Shown here: positions 24,175 through 32,255 of the stretch, piece after piece
How the letters are laid out: each line of letters opens with the position of its first letter
How positions within the stretch are numbered: the first letter of the stretch is position 1
NCBI GenBank assembly: GCA_963835165.1
Contig: CAWIGD010000050.1
Coordinates: 1-64,000 of the forward strand
Length of the DNA: 64,000 bases
Source of the DNA: VAZQ01 sp963835165
GTDB taxonomy: Bacteria > Pseudomonadota > Alphaproteobacteria > Rhizobiales > Xanthobacteraceae
Reading direction: 5' to 3'
Notes under the pieces: model-generated
Databases searched by the model: none
Told to the model about the DNA's origin: nothing
Seen by the model: the letters and a program-made list of their open reading frames with translations, nothing else
Made by a program: the position numbers and the translations under genes

Positions 24175-24190
24175 TGTGACCTGCATCACA
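24175..24190. promoter_or_regulatory. Crp-type box (TGTGA-N6-TCACA)
   Basis: TGTGACCTGCATCACA, upstream of the leftward gene at 24116. Confidence 0.7.
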
Positions 24191-24353
24191 GTTTCACGTT
24201 TCCTGGCGGCTCGCGTCCTGCGACTTCCCACCCCAAAACCGGATTAGCAGCAGGACCAATGGGTTAAGGGCCAAAAACAAAAAAATACGCGGCGTACCTC
24301 GCTTTCCCCGTGCATCCCATCCCGGTCGGGCTTGGCGCGGACGCGACGGTGCC

Positions 24354-24995
24354 CTACCTGGGGGCTACATGCTCTCCCCTTAGATGCTGGCGCGCTACGC
24401 TTACCCGAGAATATAGAGGTAGTGACGGAATCCGCACCATTGCTAGTGATGCGGATTCCGTCACTGGGGTTTTGGATTTTCGGTGTCGGTTTGCCTCCCC
24501 TGGTTTTTGGCGCAAACCGTCACTGGTCTTCTGTTTTTTTGTGGTGCGCTTTCCGTCACTGCGGTGCGCTGGGGCGCGGGCGTTACGGGCGGTAAGCTCT
24601 GCGTCCTGTTCGGTTTTGATGCGCCTCCATTCGTCGGTCGGCTTGGCGTTGCCGACTGGTCGATAGGTTAGCCGAAACCGGTTTGGTCGCCGCCACTCTC
24701 CGTTGCCTGCTTGGCCATGTTCTGTGACTTCGATGTAGCCGAGGGCGCATAGTTCTCGCAAGGCGGGGCCGATGGAGTGACGATGCACCCCGAATTCGAC
24801 GAAATGGTCGAAGGTAACGGGCAGTCTGCCATTGTCATTCCCGCCGTGGTGGGCATGTTCGATTTCAATTCGGTCAAGGACGAGACGAGCGGCTCGGCTG
24901 AGCACCGACCAGCCTGGTTCTTCCATCATCTCGATGGTACGCGCTGAGAATTGCCCACTGATGCGGTTCCTACGGAGAGGTCGATAATTCGTCAT
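24354..24995 (-). CDS. winged-helix island/plasmid-type protein (213 aa)
   Basis: Reads MTNYRPLRRNRISGQFSART, then a winged helix (WSVLSRAARLVLDRIEIEHA, HHGGNDNGRLPVTFDHFVEF, IGPALRELCALGYIEVTE). Relatives are common beside integrases in rhizobial islands and on plasmids. The last 60 codons are atypical (RSDGKRTTKKQKTSDG, KSKTPVTESASLAM), and this is where the CAGTGACGG motifs lie. A replication or control role is inferred, not shown. Confidence 0.7.
   Translation of the reverse strand: MTNYRPLRRNRISGQFSARTIEMMEEPGWSVLSRAARLVLDRIEIEHAHHGGNDNGRLPVTFDHFVEFGVHRHSIGPALRELCALGYIEVTEHGQAGNGEWRRPNRFRLTYRPVGNAKPTDEWRRIKTEQDAELTARNARAPAHRSDGKRTTKKQKTSDGLRQKPGEANRHRKSKTPVTESASLAMVRIPSLPLYSRVSVARQHLRGEHVAPR
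24421..24465. repeat. 45-bp inverted repeat with CAGTGACGG motifs
   Basis: AGTGACGGAATCCGCA (24421-24436) and its exact complement (24450-24465) flank 13 bases. Further CCGTCACTG copies lie at 24517-24525 and 24553-24561. In the gene the motif is read in more than one frame (SDG, VTE). Confidence 0.8.
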
Positions 24996-25021
24996 GCCGA
25001 CCGCCTAACGCCGGGTTTTTT

Positions 25022-25486
25022 TCATTCGATGCGCGGTGCCGGTGTTACCTCGGACGGCTTGTCATTAGGCAACGCGTCGCCTTTCAAACGGGTTTTGGGC
25101 AGCGCGGCGAGCCAAGCCGCCACCTCACTAGAAACCCATTTGCTTTGGCCGCCGACCTTGCGCGAGCGCGGGAAGGTGTTCGCACGCATCATTGACCAGA
25201 GGGTCGGGTACGAGACGCCGACGATGGCGAGCACGTCGCGCTTTGAAAGCAGCCAGACATGTAATCGCGCGGGAGGCGGACGCGCAGCGCGAACGCTGCG
25301 TTCCTCGTGGTCTCGGCAAGGCTGCTTCGCGGCGGTGAGGACTTTCTCAGCCAGCTCCTGCTCGTTCCCCTCGATCAGGGCGAGCGCGAGCGCGCTGCTG
25401 GTGGCCTTTAAAGCGTTGGCGTCAGCGGCTTTCTTCGTGGAGGCGACCTGCGCAGCCGGTCGCACGGAGCGGGAGGTCTTCGGCAT
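25022..25486 (-). CDS. AlpA-like regulator / excisionase
   Basis: ATG 25486 (MPKTSRSVRPAAQV). A long Ala/Lys-rich N-terminal helix leads to the AlpA-type helix-turn-helix at about residues 80-135: LLSKRDVLAIVGVSYPTLWS, MMRANTFPRSRKVGG and WVSSEVAAWLAALPKTR. AlpA proteins control or assist excision of integrated elements. It lies between the winged-helix gene and the integrase, so the three form an integration module. Confidence 0.8.
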   Translation of the reverse strand: MPKTSRSVRPAAQVASTKKAADANALKATSSALALALIEGNEQELAEKVLTAAKQPCRDHEERSVRAARPPPARLHVWLLSKRDVLAIVGVSYPTLWSMMRANTFPRSRKVGGQSKWVSSEVAAWLAALPKTRLKGDALPNDKPSEVTPAPRIE

Positions 25487-25619
25487 GGGCTCGACGCCCT
25501 TCAATTCGAATGGCCGAGCGCATAAAAAAGTCTGACCTGCGGGCCGCGCTCGAAATGCGCCCGCCAGTGTCAAACTCCTTGTGTTGGCTTTATAGAATTT
25601 AAACCGTCGCCTGACAAGC

Positions 25620-26835
25620 TCAACGGAGTGGCACCACCTTGCCGCCAGCCGACCGGCCCTCCGCCAGCGCCATGATCTTGGCTGCGACCGCCTCCATTAC
25701 GCGCTTCGTCTCCTCGGCGTAGCCGTGCCTGTCGTAAACGCTTGCGATGCCGCCCTCCTTGTGGTTCTGGATGCGGTTCATGGCGTCGCGGCCGAAGCCC
25801 AGCGCCGTGATGGTGCTGCCGTGGGTGCGTCGCAAATCGTGCGGCGTCGCACGCTCGACGCGAAGCTTGGCGCAGATGTAACGCATCGCACGCGTCGAGG
25901 CCGTGGACGGGACCGCCGCGCGGACCGGCAAACACGAAGCCGCTGGTCACGCCATCGTCGGTCAGGTCGGCGATGACCGCCTGCGCCGCCTTGGGCAACC
26001 ACACCCGATTGCTCTCGCCGTTCTTGGTCCCAGGCCAGCCGAGCGCAGGCGCAGGCTCTCCCGGCATCTCCCACCAGCCATCGACGATGTGCTCGCGCCG
26101 CATGTGGCTTACCTCGCCGGGGCGCTGACCGGTGAGCAGCATCATTTTCAAAGCCGTGCCGGCGACAAGCCCAGCGTTGTCGAAGGCGGACCAGAATCGC
26201 GGTAGCTCCGAATCGGACAACACGCGCTCGCGGCTGCGGGTCGCGTTGCGGTCAACCCCACGGCACGGGTTGGTCCCGACGACCTCCTGCTTGACCGCCC
26301 ACGAGAAGACCGCGCTCACGGCCGCCAGGACTTGGTTGGCCAGCACCGGGGCCTCGATGCGGCTCATCATCGCCCTCACGTCGGCGCGGCTGATGCTCGC
26401 GGCCTGCAGCTTTCCCCAGCGCGGCAGCACGTGGCGACGGATCAGCTTGTCGGCCTGCGCCCAGCTTTTATTCCGACGCTTGGCGTAGTGCTCGACGTAG
26501 CGTTCGGCTAGCTCGGCGAAAGTGCCCGCGCCACGCTCGGCTCGTTTCTCGCCCGCCGGGTCCTTGCCGCGCGCGACTGCCAGCATCGCCTCCGCCGCGA
26601 GCGTGCGAGCGTCGGCGAGCCCGATGGCACCAGCGTCGCCGAGGTGCAGCCAGCGCGGGCGGCCGTGGTGGGAGTAGATGCACTTCCACGCCCGCGCTCC
26701 GCTCGGCTGCACTCGGATGGCGAGGCCGCGCTGAAGGGTGTCCCAAACAAGGAATGGCTGGGCCTTAGGCTTGAGCTTACGGACGTACAGCTCGGTCAGC
26801 CTGCGCTTGAGCGCGGCGCGCTTTGGGCGGGTCAT
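25620..26835 (-). pseudogene. tyrosine integrase, one frameshift
   Basis: Site-specific integrase. From ATG 26835: DUF4102 arm (LTELYVRKLKPKAQPFLVWD..GLAIRVQPSGARAWKC), SAM-like core-binding domain (GTFAELAERYVEHYAKRRNK), catalytic domain with TGQRPGEVSHMRREHI (Arg). An extra base at about 25890 shifts the frame; correction gives AMRYICAKLRVERATPHDLR-RTH (HxxR), NHKEGG (His) and the nucleophile in ASVYDRHGYAEETKR. Reconstructed length about 404, normal for P4-type integrases. As read, HxxR and Tyr are lost. Confidence 0.85.
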
Positions 26836-27075
26836 TTCCGGCTAAGCCTCGGCTAATGATGCATGCTTAATTTATCTTAACGACTTGTTAACAGAATTAG
26901 GGCCGAAAATGCAGGTACCCAAGCGGTTCGAGCCCATTAGCTAATGGGTCTTAACGAGACCAAAAACGCCGGTTCGTTAACCGCACTTTAACCCTACCGG
27001 CGCATGAACAAGGGGCCAAAGGTGCCTTCGAGGGGGAATTCGCTTTCGCAGGCGCGCCTAGAGGGGAGCATTGCC

Positions 27076-27267
27076 ATGGACGGAAAGACCTCCGCGCTTC
27101 TGAAGGACTCGCAGCGCGAAACCCCCAGTCGAGTCGGGACCCCTCGCCTGCTTAATGCCGCCGCCTGGTTGGAAACGCTGGCGGCGTTGGAGGAGGAGTT
27201 CAAATCAATCCTCGCCGAAAAGACGGCGTCAACCCGTCAGGCCGCGGACAAGCGCCGCGATTCATGA
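27076..27267 (+). CDS. small hypothetical protein (63 aa)
   Basis: ATG 27076 follows AGAGGGGAGC. Reads MDGKTSALLKDSQRETPSRV, then LLNAAAWLETLAALEEEFKS and a charged tail. Helical, soluble; no known function. Confidence 0.5.
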   Translation: MDGKTSALLKDSQRETPSRVGTPRLLNAAAWLETLAALEEEFKSILAEKTASTRQAADKRRDS

Positions 27268-27354
27268 CATTCCGATCGCGTTTTCCTTGCTTCGGCGGCC
27301 GCCGGCGGCGGTCCGGCCGCTAAGAGGCACGACCGCCGAAGAAGAAGCTCCGCG

Positions 27355-28338
27355 CTATCGCTCGCCGGCTGGAAATGCGATGATCATCCGGCAGCCCGGC
27401 TCTGCGGATTCGATCTTCACATGGCCTCTCAGTTGCTGCGCGAGTAGCCGCACGATGCGGGAGCCCAAGCCCTCCTTGGCGCCTTCCGGACAGCCCTTGC
27501 CATCGTCCTCGACGATCAGTTCCAACTCCCGCGCACCCTTATTTCGGAAGCGCACGGTGATTGTGCCCGCCCGGTCGTCGGGAAATGCATACTTGAACGC
27601 ATTGGTCGCAAGCTCGTTCACCATCAGCCCAACTGACACCGCCTTGTCGCTCGGCAGATAGACGGGATCGGCTTCGACGTTAACCGCGATCGGCCGCACG
27701 TCGCGCAGCGCGTCGGCGAGGTGCCGGCAGCAGTCGGTGAGATACTCCTTCATGTCGATCGACGATTGGTCGTCGCGAGGAAGCAGATGATCGTGGGCAT
27801 TTGCGATGACGTGAATGCGCCCAACCGCCGAACGAAATGCCGCCTTGGCCGCGGGATCGGTTTGAGCGCGCAGCTGCAGTTCCAGCACCGACGCCATCAT
27901 GGCAAGATCGTTGCGGATGCGATGATTGAGTTCGTACAGCGCCAAATCCTTGGCACGCTCCGCCCGAACAGCTTTTTCGAGCGCGTTGCGTAGGGCTTCA
28001 CTTACGGTGGCAACGCCGAGACCGATGAGGACAAACAGGACCAGCGGCACGAGATGCTGCGAGAGCGGGCCGAATCCGCCGCCTGGCCGCATAAGAATGA
28101 GGACCGAGAGCGCGACGCTGAGGATCGTGGCGTAAAACCCGGAGCCCCGGTCGAAGACAAGGGAGGCGATGAATATGCCGGGTAGCAGCAGGAACAAGCC
28201 GAAGAAGCCCGATTGCAGCTCTACGCCGAGCTGGAGCAGGAAGCAGATGCCCACGATCAGCGTCGTGAGCGCGTATCTCAGGACGATGGATGCCGGCCGA
28301 TCGGGAAGAAGCAGGAGAAGGTTTTCCATTAGCTTCAA
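27355..28338 (-). CDS. membrane histidine kinase (HisKA_2/HWE type)
   Basis: 327 residues. Four membrane helices in the first 110 residues (for example SIVLRYALTTLIVGICFLLQ and HLVPLVLFVLIGLGVA), with the phospho-His in LYELNHRIRNDLAMMASVLE at about 139, followed by an ATPase domain with N box (VNELATNAFKYAFP) and G box (VEDDGKGCPEG, GLGSRIVRLLAQQL). The N-H-R-x-x-N-x-L motif is typical of HisKA_2 / general-stress type kinases. No response regulator is adjacent. Confidence 0.88.
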   Translation of the reverse strand: MKLMENLLLLLPDRPASIVLRYALTTLIVGICFLLQLGVELQSGFFGLFLLLPGIFIASLVFDRGSGFYATILSVALSVLILMRPGGGFGPLSQHLVPLVLFVLIGLGVATVSEALRNALEKAVRAERAKDLALYELNHRIRNDLAMMASVLELQLRAQTDPAAKAAFRSAVGRIHVIANAHDHLLPRDDQSSIDMKEYLTDCCRHLADALRDVRPIAVNVEADPVYLPSDKAVSVGLMVNELATNAFKYAFPDDRAGTITVRFRNKGARELELIVEDDGKGCPEGAKEGLGSRIVRLLAQQLRGHVKIESAEPGCRMIIAFPAGER

Positions 28339-28517
28339 CCCTCAATCCTGAGCCGAGGTTCCCCGGGGTTAGTTTCACCGATAGCCGGCTGGTCACGAAA
28401 CGGAAGAGAGCCGGCCGCCCGTACGGCGGCCGCAGCGCCGATCTTGCGTTGCAGCACGACAGTTGGAGCCATATCCTCACGAAAAGACAGAAAAAGACGG
28501 TGAGGGAGGTCGTCTCT

Positions 28518-29477
28518 ATGCGATCAATCATCGGGGTCGGCGCTATTTGGCTGGCGCTCTGCGCTGCTGCGCCCGCCCAGGATTACCCTACGCGGACCAT
28601 TCGCGTGATCATCCCGCTTGGCGCTGGAGGCGGCGGCGACGTCTTCACCCGTGCGCTTGCGGACGAACTGCAGAAGGCGTTGCGCCAGCCGGTCGTGGTG
28701 GAGAACAGGACGGGCGGCGCCCTGAACATCGGCGCGCGGGCCTGCGCGGAGGCCGCGCCGGACGGCTACACCATCTGCGTCCTTTCGAGTGAGCCGGTTG
28801 TCTATAACCAATTCGTGTTCAAGAGCCTTCCGTTCGATCCGGAGAAGGACTTCGAGCCGATCAGCAATCTATTCTTCAATACGCTGGCGCTTGTCGCCAA
28901 TAGTTCACTCAAAGTGAAGACGATTGCCGATCTCGTTGCGCTCGCCAAAGCCCGGCCCGGCACGCTGAGCTACGGCACGTTCTCATTCCCGCTCGCGCAT
29001 TTTATGGAAAAGCTCAAGACCGAGACCGGCGCCGATATTGTGCGGGTACCGTTCAGGAGCGGCAGCGAGGTGGTCAATGCGGTCTTGTCGGGATCGACTC
29101 CCGTCGCGGTTCTCGCGCTGTCCAACATGGTCCCGCAACTGCAGAGCGGTCACATCACCGGCCTCGTGGTGACGGGGAAAACGCGCTCCCCGCTTTTCCC
29201 AACTATCCCCACTCTGGCGGAAGTCCGCAGCGGAGAGAATTACCCCGCAACTTGGTTCGGACTGTTCGCGCCCGCCGGCACGCCCAGGCCGATTGTCTTG
29301 AAACTCGCGAGCGAGGTGACGCGCATCGTGAACGATCGTGACTTCCGGCAGCGCATGTTCATCGATCGCGCGGTCGAGCCGGCCGGGACAGGTCTGGAGG
29401 AGTTCGCGCGCTTCATTCGGGACGAACGCAAACTCGCGGAACGGATCGTCAAGGACTCCGGTATGCAGCCCGAATGA
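28518..29477 (+). CDS. Bug-family tripartite tricarboxylate transporter receptor
   Basis: Periplasmic solute-binding protein of 319 residues. Signal peptide MRSIIGVGAIWLALCAAAPA-QD, then YPTRTIRVIIPLGAGGGGDV, VVVENRTGGALNIGARACAE and PDGYTICVL, all family signatures of Bug/TctC proteins. Start ATG 28518 follows GAGGGAGGTC. No TctA/TctB membrane genes are near, as is common for orphan Bug receptors. The ligand, usually a carboxylate, is unknown. It is divergent from the kinase gene. Confidence 0.9.
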   Translation: MRSIIGVGAIWLALCAAAPAQDYPTRTIRVIIPLGAGGGGDVFTRALADELQKALRQPVVVENRTGGALNIGARACAEAAPDGYTICVLSSEPVVYNQFVFKSLPFDPEKDFEPISNLFFNTLALVANSSLKVKTIADLVALAKARPGTLSYGTFSFPLAHFMEKLKTETGADIVRVPFRSGSEVVNAVLSGSTPVAVLALSNMVPQLQSGHITGLVVTGKTRSPLFPTIPTLAEVRSGENYPATWFGLFAPAGTPRPIVLKLASEVTRIVNDRDFRQRMFIDRAVEPAGTGLEEFARFIRDERKLAERIVKDSGMQPE

Positions 29478-29542
29478 GCTTTCACGTTGCCCAGGCCAGT
29501 TTCGATCTGCGCGCAAGCTCACGAGGCTTCGCGGACGTCCGG

Positions 29543-30100
29543 TCAGCGCACCAGCCCCCACAACCTACAGAGCTCATCCAAGGCGGTCTTCATCCGCTCC
29601 ACCGCGGCGGCATACGCCTGCGGACGGCTGCCCCAGCCCAGCGTGTAGCCCACCTGCTCAAGGGGAGTTTCGCGGCACACTACCCAGTCCAAGACATGCG
29701 AGCCGATCTTGCCCACCGCCTGCGTCGCCTCCCGGTACCGTTGCCGATGAAAGACCTGGACTTCGGTTTTCGCCATCCCTGAGAAATTGCTGCGATCGGC
29801 CGCAAAGATCCGGTTGACGTCGACGGATTGAAGTTGGTCCGCAAGACCGGCGTGATACCAATGATGGCGATACTTCTGTCCAGCCGAATATTGGTGGTGG
29901 GTGATGAGTTCGCGCGCGTGAGCGCGTTCCAGCGGGCTATCCCGCATGGTGATTTGGCCAGTGTCGCCGCGTTCGAAGTCCGCGCCTGCCCGCCTGATGC
30001 GTTCCACCGTTGGCTGCGCGCGCTGCTCGGCCCCCGGCGCGTCTCTTCCATTTGTCGCTTGCACGCCACGTGGATCGGATTGGCTGTCATCCTCGGTCAT
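29543..30100 (-). CDS. DUF6456-like phage/island protein
   Basis: ATG 30100 follows GAGGAGCGCAG. The 185-residue product contains RIRRAGADFERGDTGQITMR, then KTEVQVFHRQRYREATQAVG and GSHVLDWVVCRETPLEQVG with the ending LDELCRLWGLVR. This resembles the layout of DUF6456 proteins, often found with rhizobial phage regulators. Probably nucleic-acid associated. First of a leftward pair with the GcrA-like gene. Confidence 0.5.
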   Translation of the reverse strand: MTEDDSQSDPRGVQATNGRDAPGAEQRAQPTVERIRRAGADFERGDTGQITMRDSPLERAHARELITHHQYSAGQKYRHHWYHAGLADQLQSVDVNRIFAADRSNFSGMAKTEVQVFHRQRYREATQAVGKIGSHVLDWVVCRETPLEQVGYTLGWGSRPQAYAAAVERMKTALDELCRLWGLVR

Positions 30101-30138
30101 CTGCGCTCCTCGTTTCTTTCCCATCCATTGGCGCCTTT

Positions 30139-30156
30139 GCCCCCAAATTTGGGGGC
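30139..30156. promoter_or_regulatory. perfect 18-bp palindrome
   Basis: GCCCCCAAATTTGGGGGC lies between the GcrA-like gene stop (30207) and the start of the gene at 30100. It could be an operator or a loop-less terminator element. Confidence 0.45.
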
Positions 30157-30206
30157 CCCCTCGAGGCTACGAGTCCTGCGTATCGTTCGACGCCGGCTTC
30201 CGCTCC

Positions 30207-30752
30207 TCATGCCTCGCAATCAGCCGACCGACGGGCCCGCTCGTCATGCGCCTTGCAGTACGGTTTGCCTTGCAGCACCTCTGCGCCGCAGAAGAAGAAG
30301 TCAGCAGTGGCGGGATCCCCGACCGGCCAGCGGCAGTCATGGCTGGCCAATTCGAGGAGCGTGCGACGTTGCGCGAGCGAGATGTCTGCATCCTTGCCGG
30401 GATCGTCGACGTAGGGCTTGGCTTCGATCACCCAGACCGGACGCCGCCATTGTTGGCCTGGACGAATCCCGCTGAAGGGGCGTTCAACCGTCCGGTGGAA
30501 GGTGTGACGCCCGTTTTTGGCCCGTCGTCGCCAGCGGCGCGGCCATGCATTCGGGGAAAGTTGAGCAATCTCGAGTCGATGAATTTTCCCAAGCACTGCG
30601 CTTTTAGTGACGCCGCCGCCCAATTCCCGAGCGATCTGTCGCGCGGTGGCGCCCCGTGACCATCGCGCTTTCACGTATTCGATACGCTCATTTGTCCACG
30701 GCGACGGGCCACATTGGCGCGAGTCCCGCCGGGGTTGGGCCAATCTATCCAT
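30207..30752 (-). CDS. GcrA-like cell-cycle regulator
   Basis: ATG 30752 follows ATAGGAGGCCC. The 181-residue product has the GcrA N-terminal helix-turn-helix (PWTNERIEYVKARWSRGATA, RQIARELGGGVTKSAVLGKI, HRL at about 16-60) and the C-terminal motif (DCRWPVGDPATADFFFCGAE, GKPYCKAHDERA). GcrA acts with sigma-70 at CcrM-methylated promoters in alphaproteobacteria. Located in a repressor module, this is probably a phage-type second copy rather than the host gene. Confidence 0.85.
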   Translation of the reverse strand: MDRLAQPRRDSRQCGPSPWTNERIEYVKARWSRGATARQIARELGGGVTKSAVLGKIHRLEIAQLSPNAWPRRWRRRAKNGRHTFHRTVERPFSGIRPGQQWRRPVWVIEAKPYVDDPGKDADISLAQRRTLLELASHDCRWPVGDPATADFFFCGAEVLQGKPYCKAHDERARRSADCEA

Positions 30753-30793
30753 GTCGGGCCTCCTATCAATGCGTAGGGGAACCGAGCTATTAA

Positions 30794-30806
30794 CTACATT
30801 TCGTAT
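30794..30806. promoter_or_regulatory. repressor operator O1
   Basis: CTACATTTCGTAT, a CTAC-N5-GTAG type site with one mismatch, between the divergent gcrA-like and repressor genes. Confidence 0.55.
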
Positions 30807-30817
30807 CAATATGTCAA

Positions 30818-30830
30818 CTACCAAATGTAG
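30818..30830. promoter_or_regulatory. repressor operator O2
   Basis: CTACCAAATGTAG, perfect CTAC-N5-GTAG, 24 bp from O1 and 24 bp before the repressor ATG. Confidence 0.65.
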
Positions 30831-30854
30831 CCGTGCAGCTGGTATTGTGGTCAC

Positions 30855-31493
30855 ATGACGACCACAAGGGGAGAGCGGTTACGGATCGCGCGGGAAAAGC
30901 GCTTCAAATCGGCGCGCTCCGCCGGCAAGGCACTCGGGATCGCGGTTTCCACTTACGGTGCCCATGAGCGCGCGGAAGCTCCCGGCGGCCGCGACTACGG
31001 CCCGAACGAGGCCCAGCGCTATGGGCGGTTCTTCGGGGTCACGCCGGAATGGTTGTTGACGGGCCGCAAACCGTTTCCCTCCGATGAGCCGGAGGAGCCG
31101 CTGGCGCCGAAGATAAGGGTGGTGGGCTATGTCGGCGCCGGCGCCGAGGCGCATCTTTATGCGGTGGCTCAGGGCGATCTCGACGAAGTCGATCCGCCTC
31201 GGGGCTCGACCGAAGACACTGTGGCGGTCGAAATCCGCGGCGACAGTCTGGGCTCATTTTTTAATCGTTGGCTCGTCTTCTACGACGATGTCCGTCGACC
31301 CGTGACGCCAGACCTGATCGGCGAATTATGCATCGTGGGGCTCGAGGACGGCCGTATCCTGATCAAGCAAGTACAGCGCAGCCGCACCGAGGGGCTGTTC
31401 AACTTACTTTCCTCGACCGAGAAGCCCATTTTCGATGTCGCGGTCGAATGGGCAGCCCGGGTCAACAGCATCGCGCGGCGTAGCCGAACCTGA
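30855..31493 (+). CDS. phage-type repressor with S24 (LexA-like) domain
   Basis: 212 residues. N-terminal helix-turn-helix GERLRIAREKRFKSARSAGK, ALGIAVSTYGAHERAEAPGG. C-terminal S24 self-cleaving fold: hinge VVGYVGAGAE (possible Ala-Gly cleavage site), catalytic Ser in VEIRGDSLG, catalytic Lys in RILIKQVQ. CI/C2-type repressors of this kind hold prophages silent until DNA damage. CTAC-N5-GTAG operators lie on both sides of the gene, so autoregulation and control of the following genes are inferred. Confidence 0.85.
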   Translation: MTTTRGERLRIAREKRFKSARSAGKALGIAVSTYGAHERAEAPGGRDYGPNEAQRYGRFFGVTPEWLLTGRKPFPSDEPEEPLAPKIRVVGYVGAGAEAHLYAVAQGDLDEVDPPRGSTEDTVAVEIRGDSLGSFFNRWLVFYDDVRRPVTPDLIGELCIVGLEDGRILIKQVQRSRTEGLFNLLSSTEKPIFDVAVEWAARVNSIARRSRT

Positions 31494-31513
31494 TTCGCCT
31501 TTGTCTATTTTTA

Positions 31514-31526
31514 CTACAAATTGTAG
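31514..31526. promoter_or_regulatory. repressor operator R1
   Basis: CTACAAATTGTAG, perfect palindrome, 21 bp after the repressor stop and 65 bp before the ATG at 31591. Confidence 0.65.
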
Positions 31527-31539
31527 TTGACTTTGATAA

Positions 31540-31552
31540 CCACATATTGTAG
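31540..31552. promoter_or_regulatory. repressor operator R2
   Basis: CCACATATTGTAG, one mismatch to CTAC-N5-GTAG, 26 bp from R1. Confidence 0.55.
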
Positions 31553-31590
31553 TCGATCTTCCGGCGACCTCGGCGCGCCGGAAGCACACG

Positions 31591-31953
31591 ATGCCATCAT
31601 ACCAGCAAGGACAGTTCGAGCAGGAGACGCCGCATCTCCGGCATCACGCCATCAGGCATGTCGCGCGCACTGGTGGCGACACCGCAAAGCAGCCGGACCG
31701 CGCCATGCGTTTTCTCGCCCGGCTAGATCGCCATCTGCCCACGCTCGCGGATCAGGCGGCGCGGCGTGCCTTTCTCGATCGGCAGCTTGAAGGATGGCAA
31801 CAGCGCTATGCTCGTTTCATCGCCACCGACGGCGAATCCGAGCCCGTCATCATTCCAGCCGATCCCCCACAGGCGGCCGATTTCCTATTGACCATTACCG
31901 GGCTCATGGCGCGCCGCAGCGCGCTGGACCAGCAGATGAGGGCTCATGCCTGA
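31591..31953 (+). CDS. hypothetical protein (120 aa), repressor-controlled
   Basis: Reads MPSYQQGQFEQETPHLRHHA, then MRFLARLDRHLPTLADQAAR and RAFLDRQLEGWQQRYARFIA, with PADPPQAADFLLTITGLMA near the end. Helical, soluble. It lies after operators R1/R2 and overlaps the next gene by 8 bp. No known family. Confidence 0.65.
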   Translation: MPSYQQGQFEQETPHLRHHAIRHVARTGGDTAKQPDRAMRFLARLDRHLPTLADQAARRAFLDRQLEGWQQRYARFIATDGESEPVIIPADPPQAADFLLTITGLMARRSALDQQMRAHA

Positions 31954-32179
31954 AATAAACGCGGACAAGCCTCTCCCCGATTCGATCCTTTCGCTTCTGG
32001 TCGCCGCCGACCAGTGCTGTCCCGCCATCATCGGGCAAGCCCACCTCCTCTACTATTCAGGGGTGGGCATCAATCGGGACCAGGCAGCAAAGGCACTCAC
32101 CCAGTTGAAAAAGGATGCTGACGACTTGTTCAAAGCCATCGCCAGTGTTGAGGCCGCCATCAACCGAGGTCGCTTGTGA
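31946..32179 (+). CDS. hypothetical protein (77 aa)
   Basis: Reads MPEINADKPLPDSILSLLVA, then LYYSGVGINRDQAAKALTQL and KKDADDLFKAIASVEAAINR. Helical; translationally coupled to the gene before it by overlap. Function unknown. Confidence 0.65.
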   Translation: MPEINADKPLPDSILSLLVAADQCCPAIIGQAHLLYYSGVGINRDQAAKALTQLKKDADDLFKAIASVEAAINRGRL

Positions 32180-32255
32180 ATTCACATGCGATGCGGCGGA
32201 ACGTGATAGTTCAGAAAAAAGGAAAACGAACACGATGACGTTCGCGTGCTTCCTG

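Noticed and set aside
26836..27003. Possible attachment site or tRNA next to the integrase
   Set aside because: No tRNA cloverleaf and no direct repeat partner could be found by eye in the window; the GGTTCGAGCCC at about 26925 lacks the rest of a tRNA.
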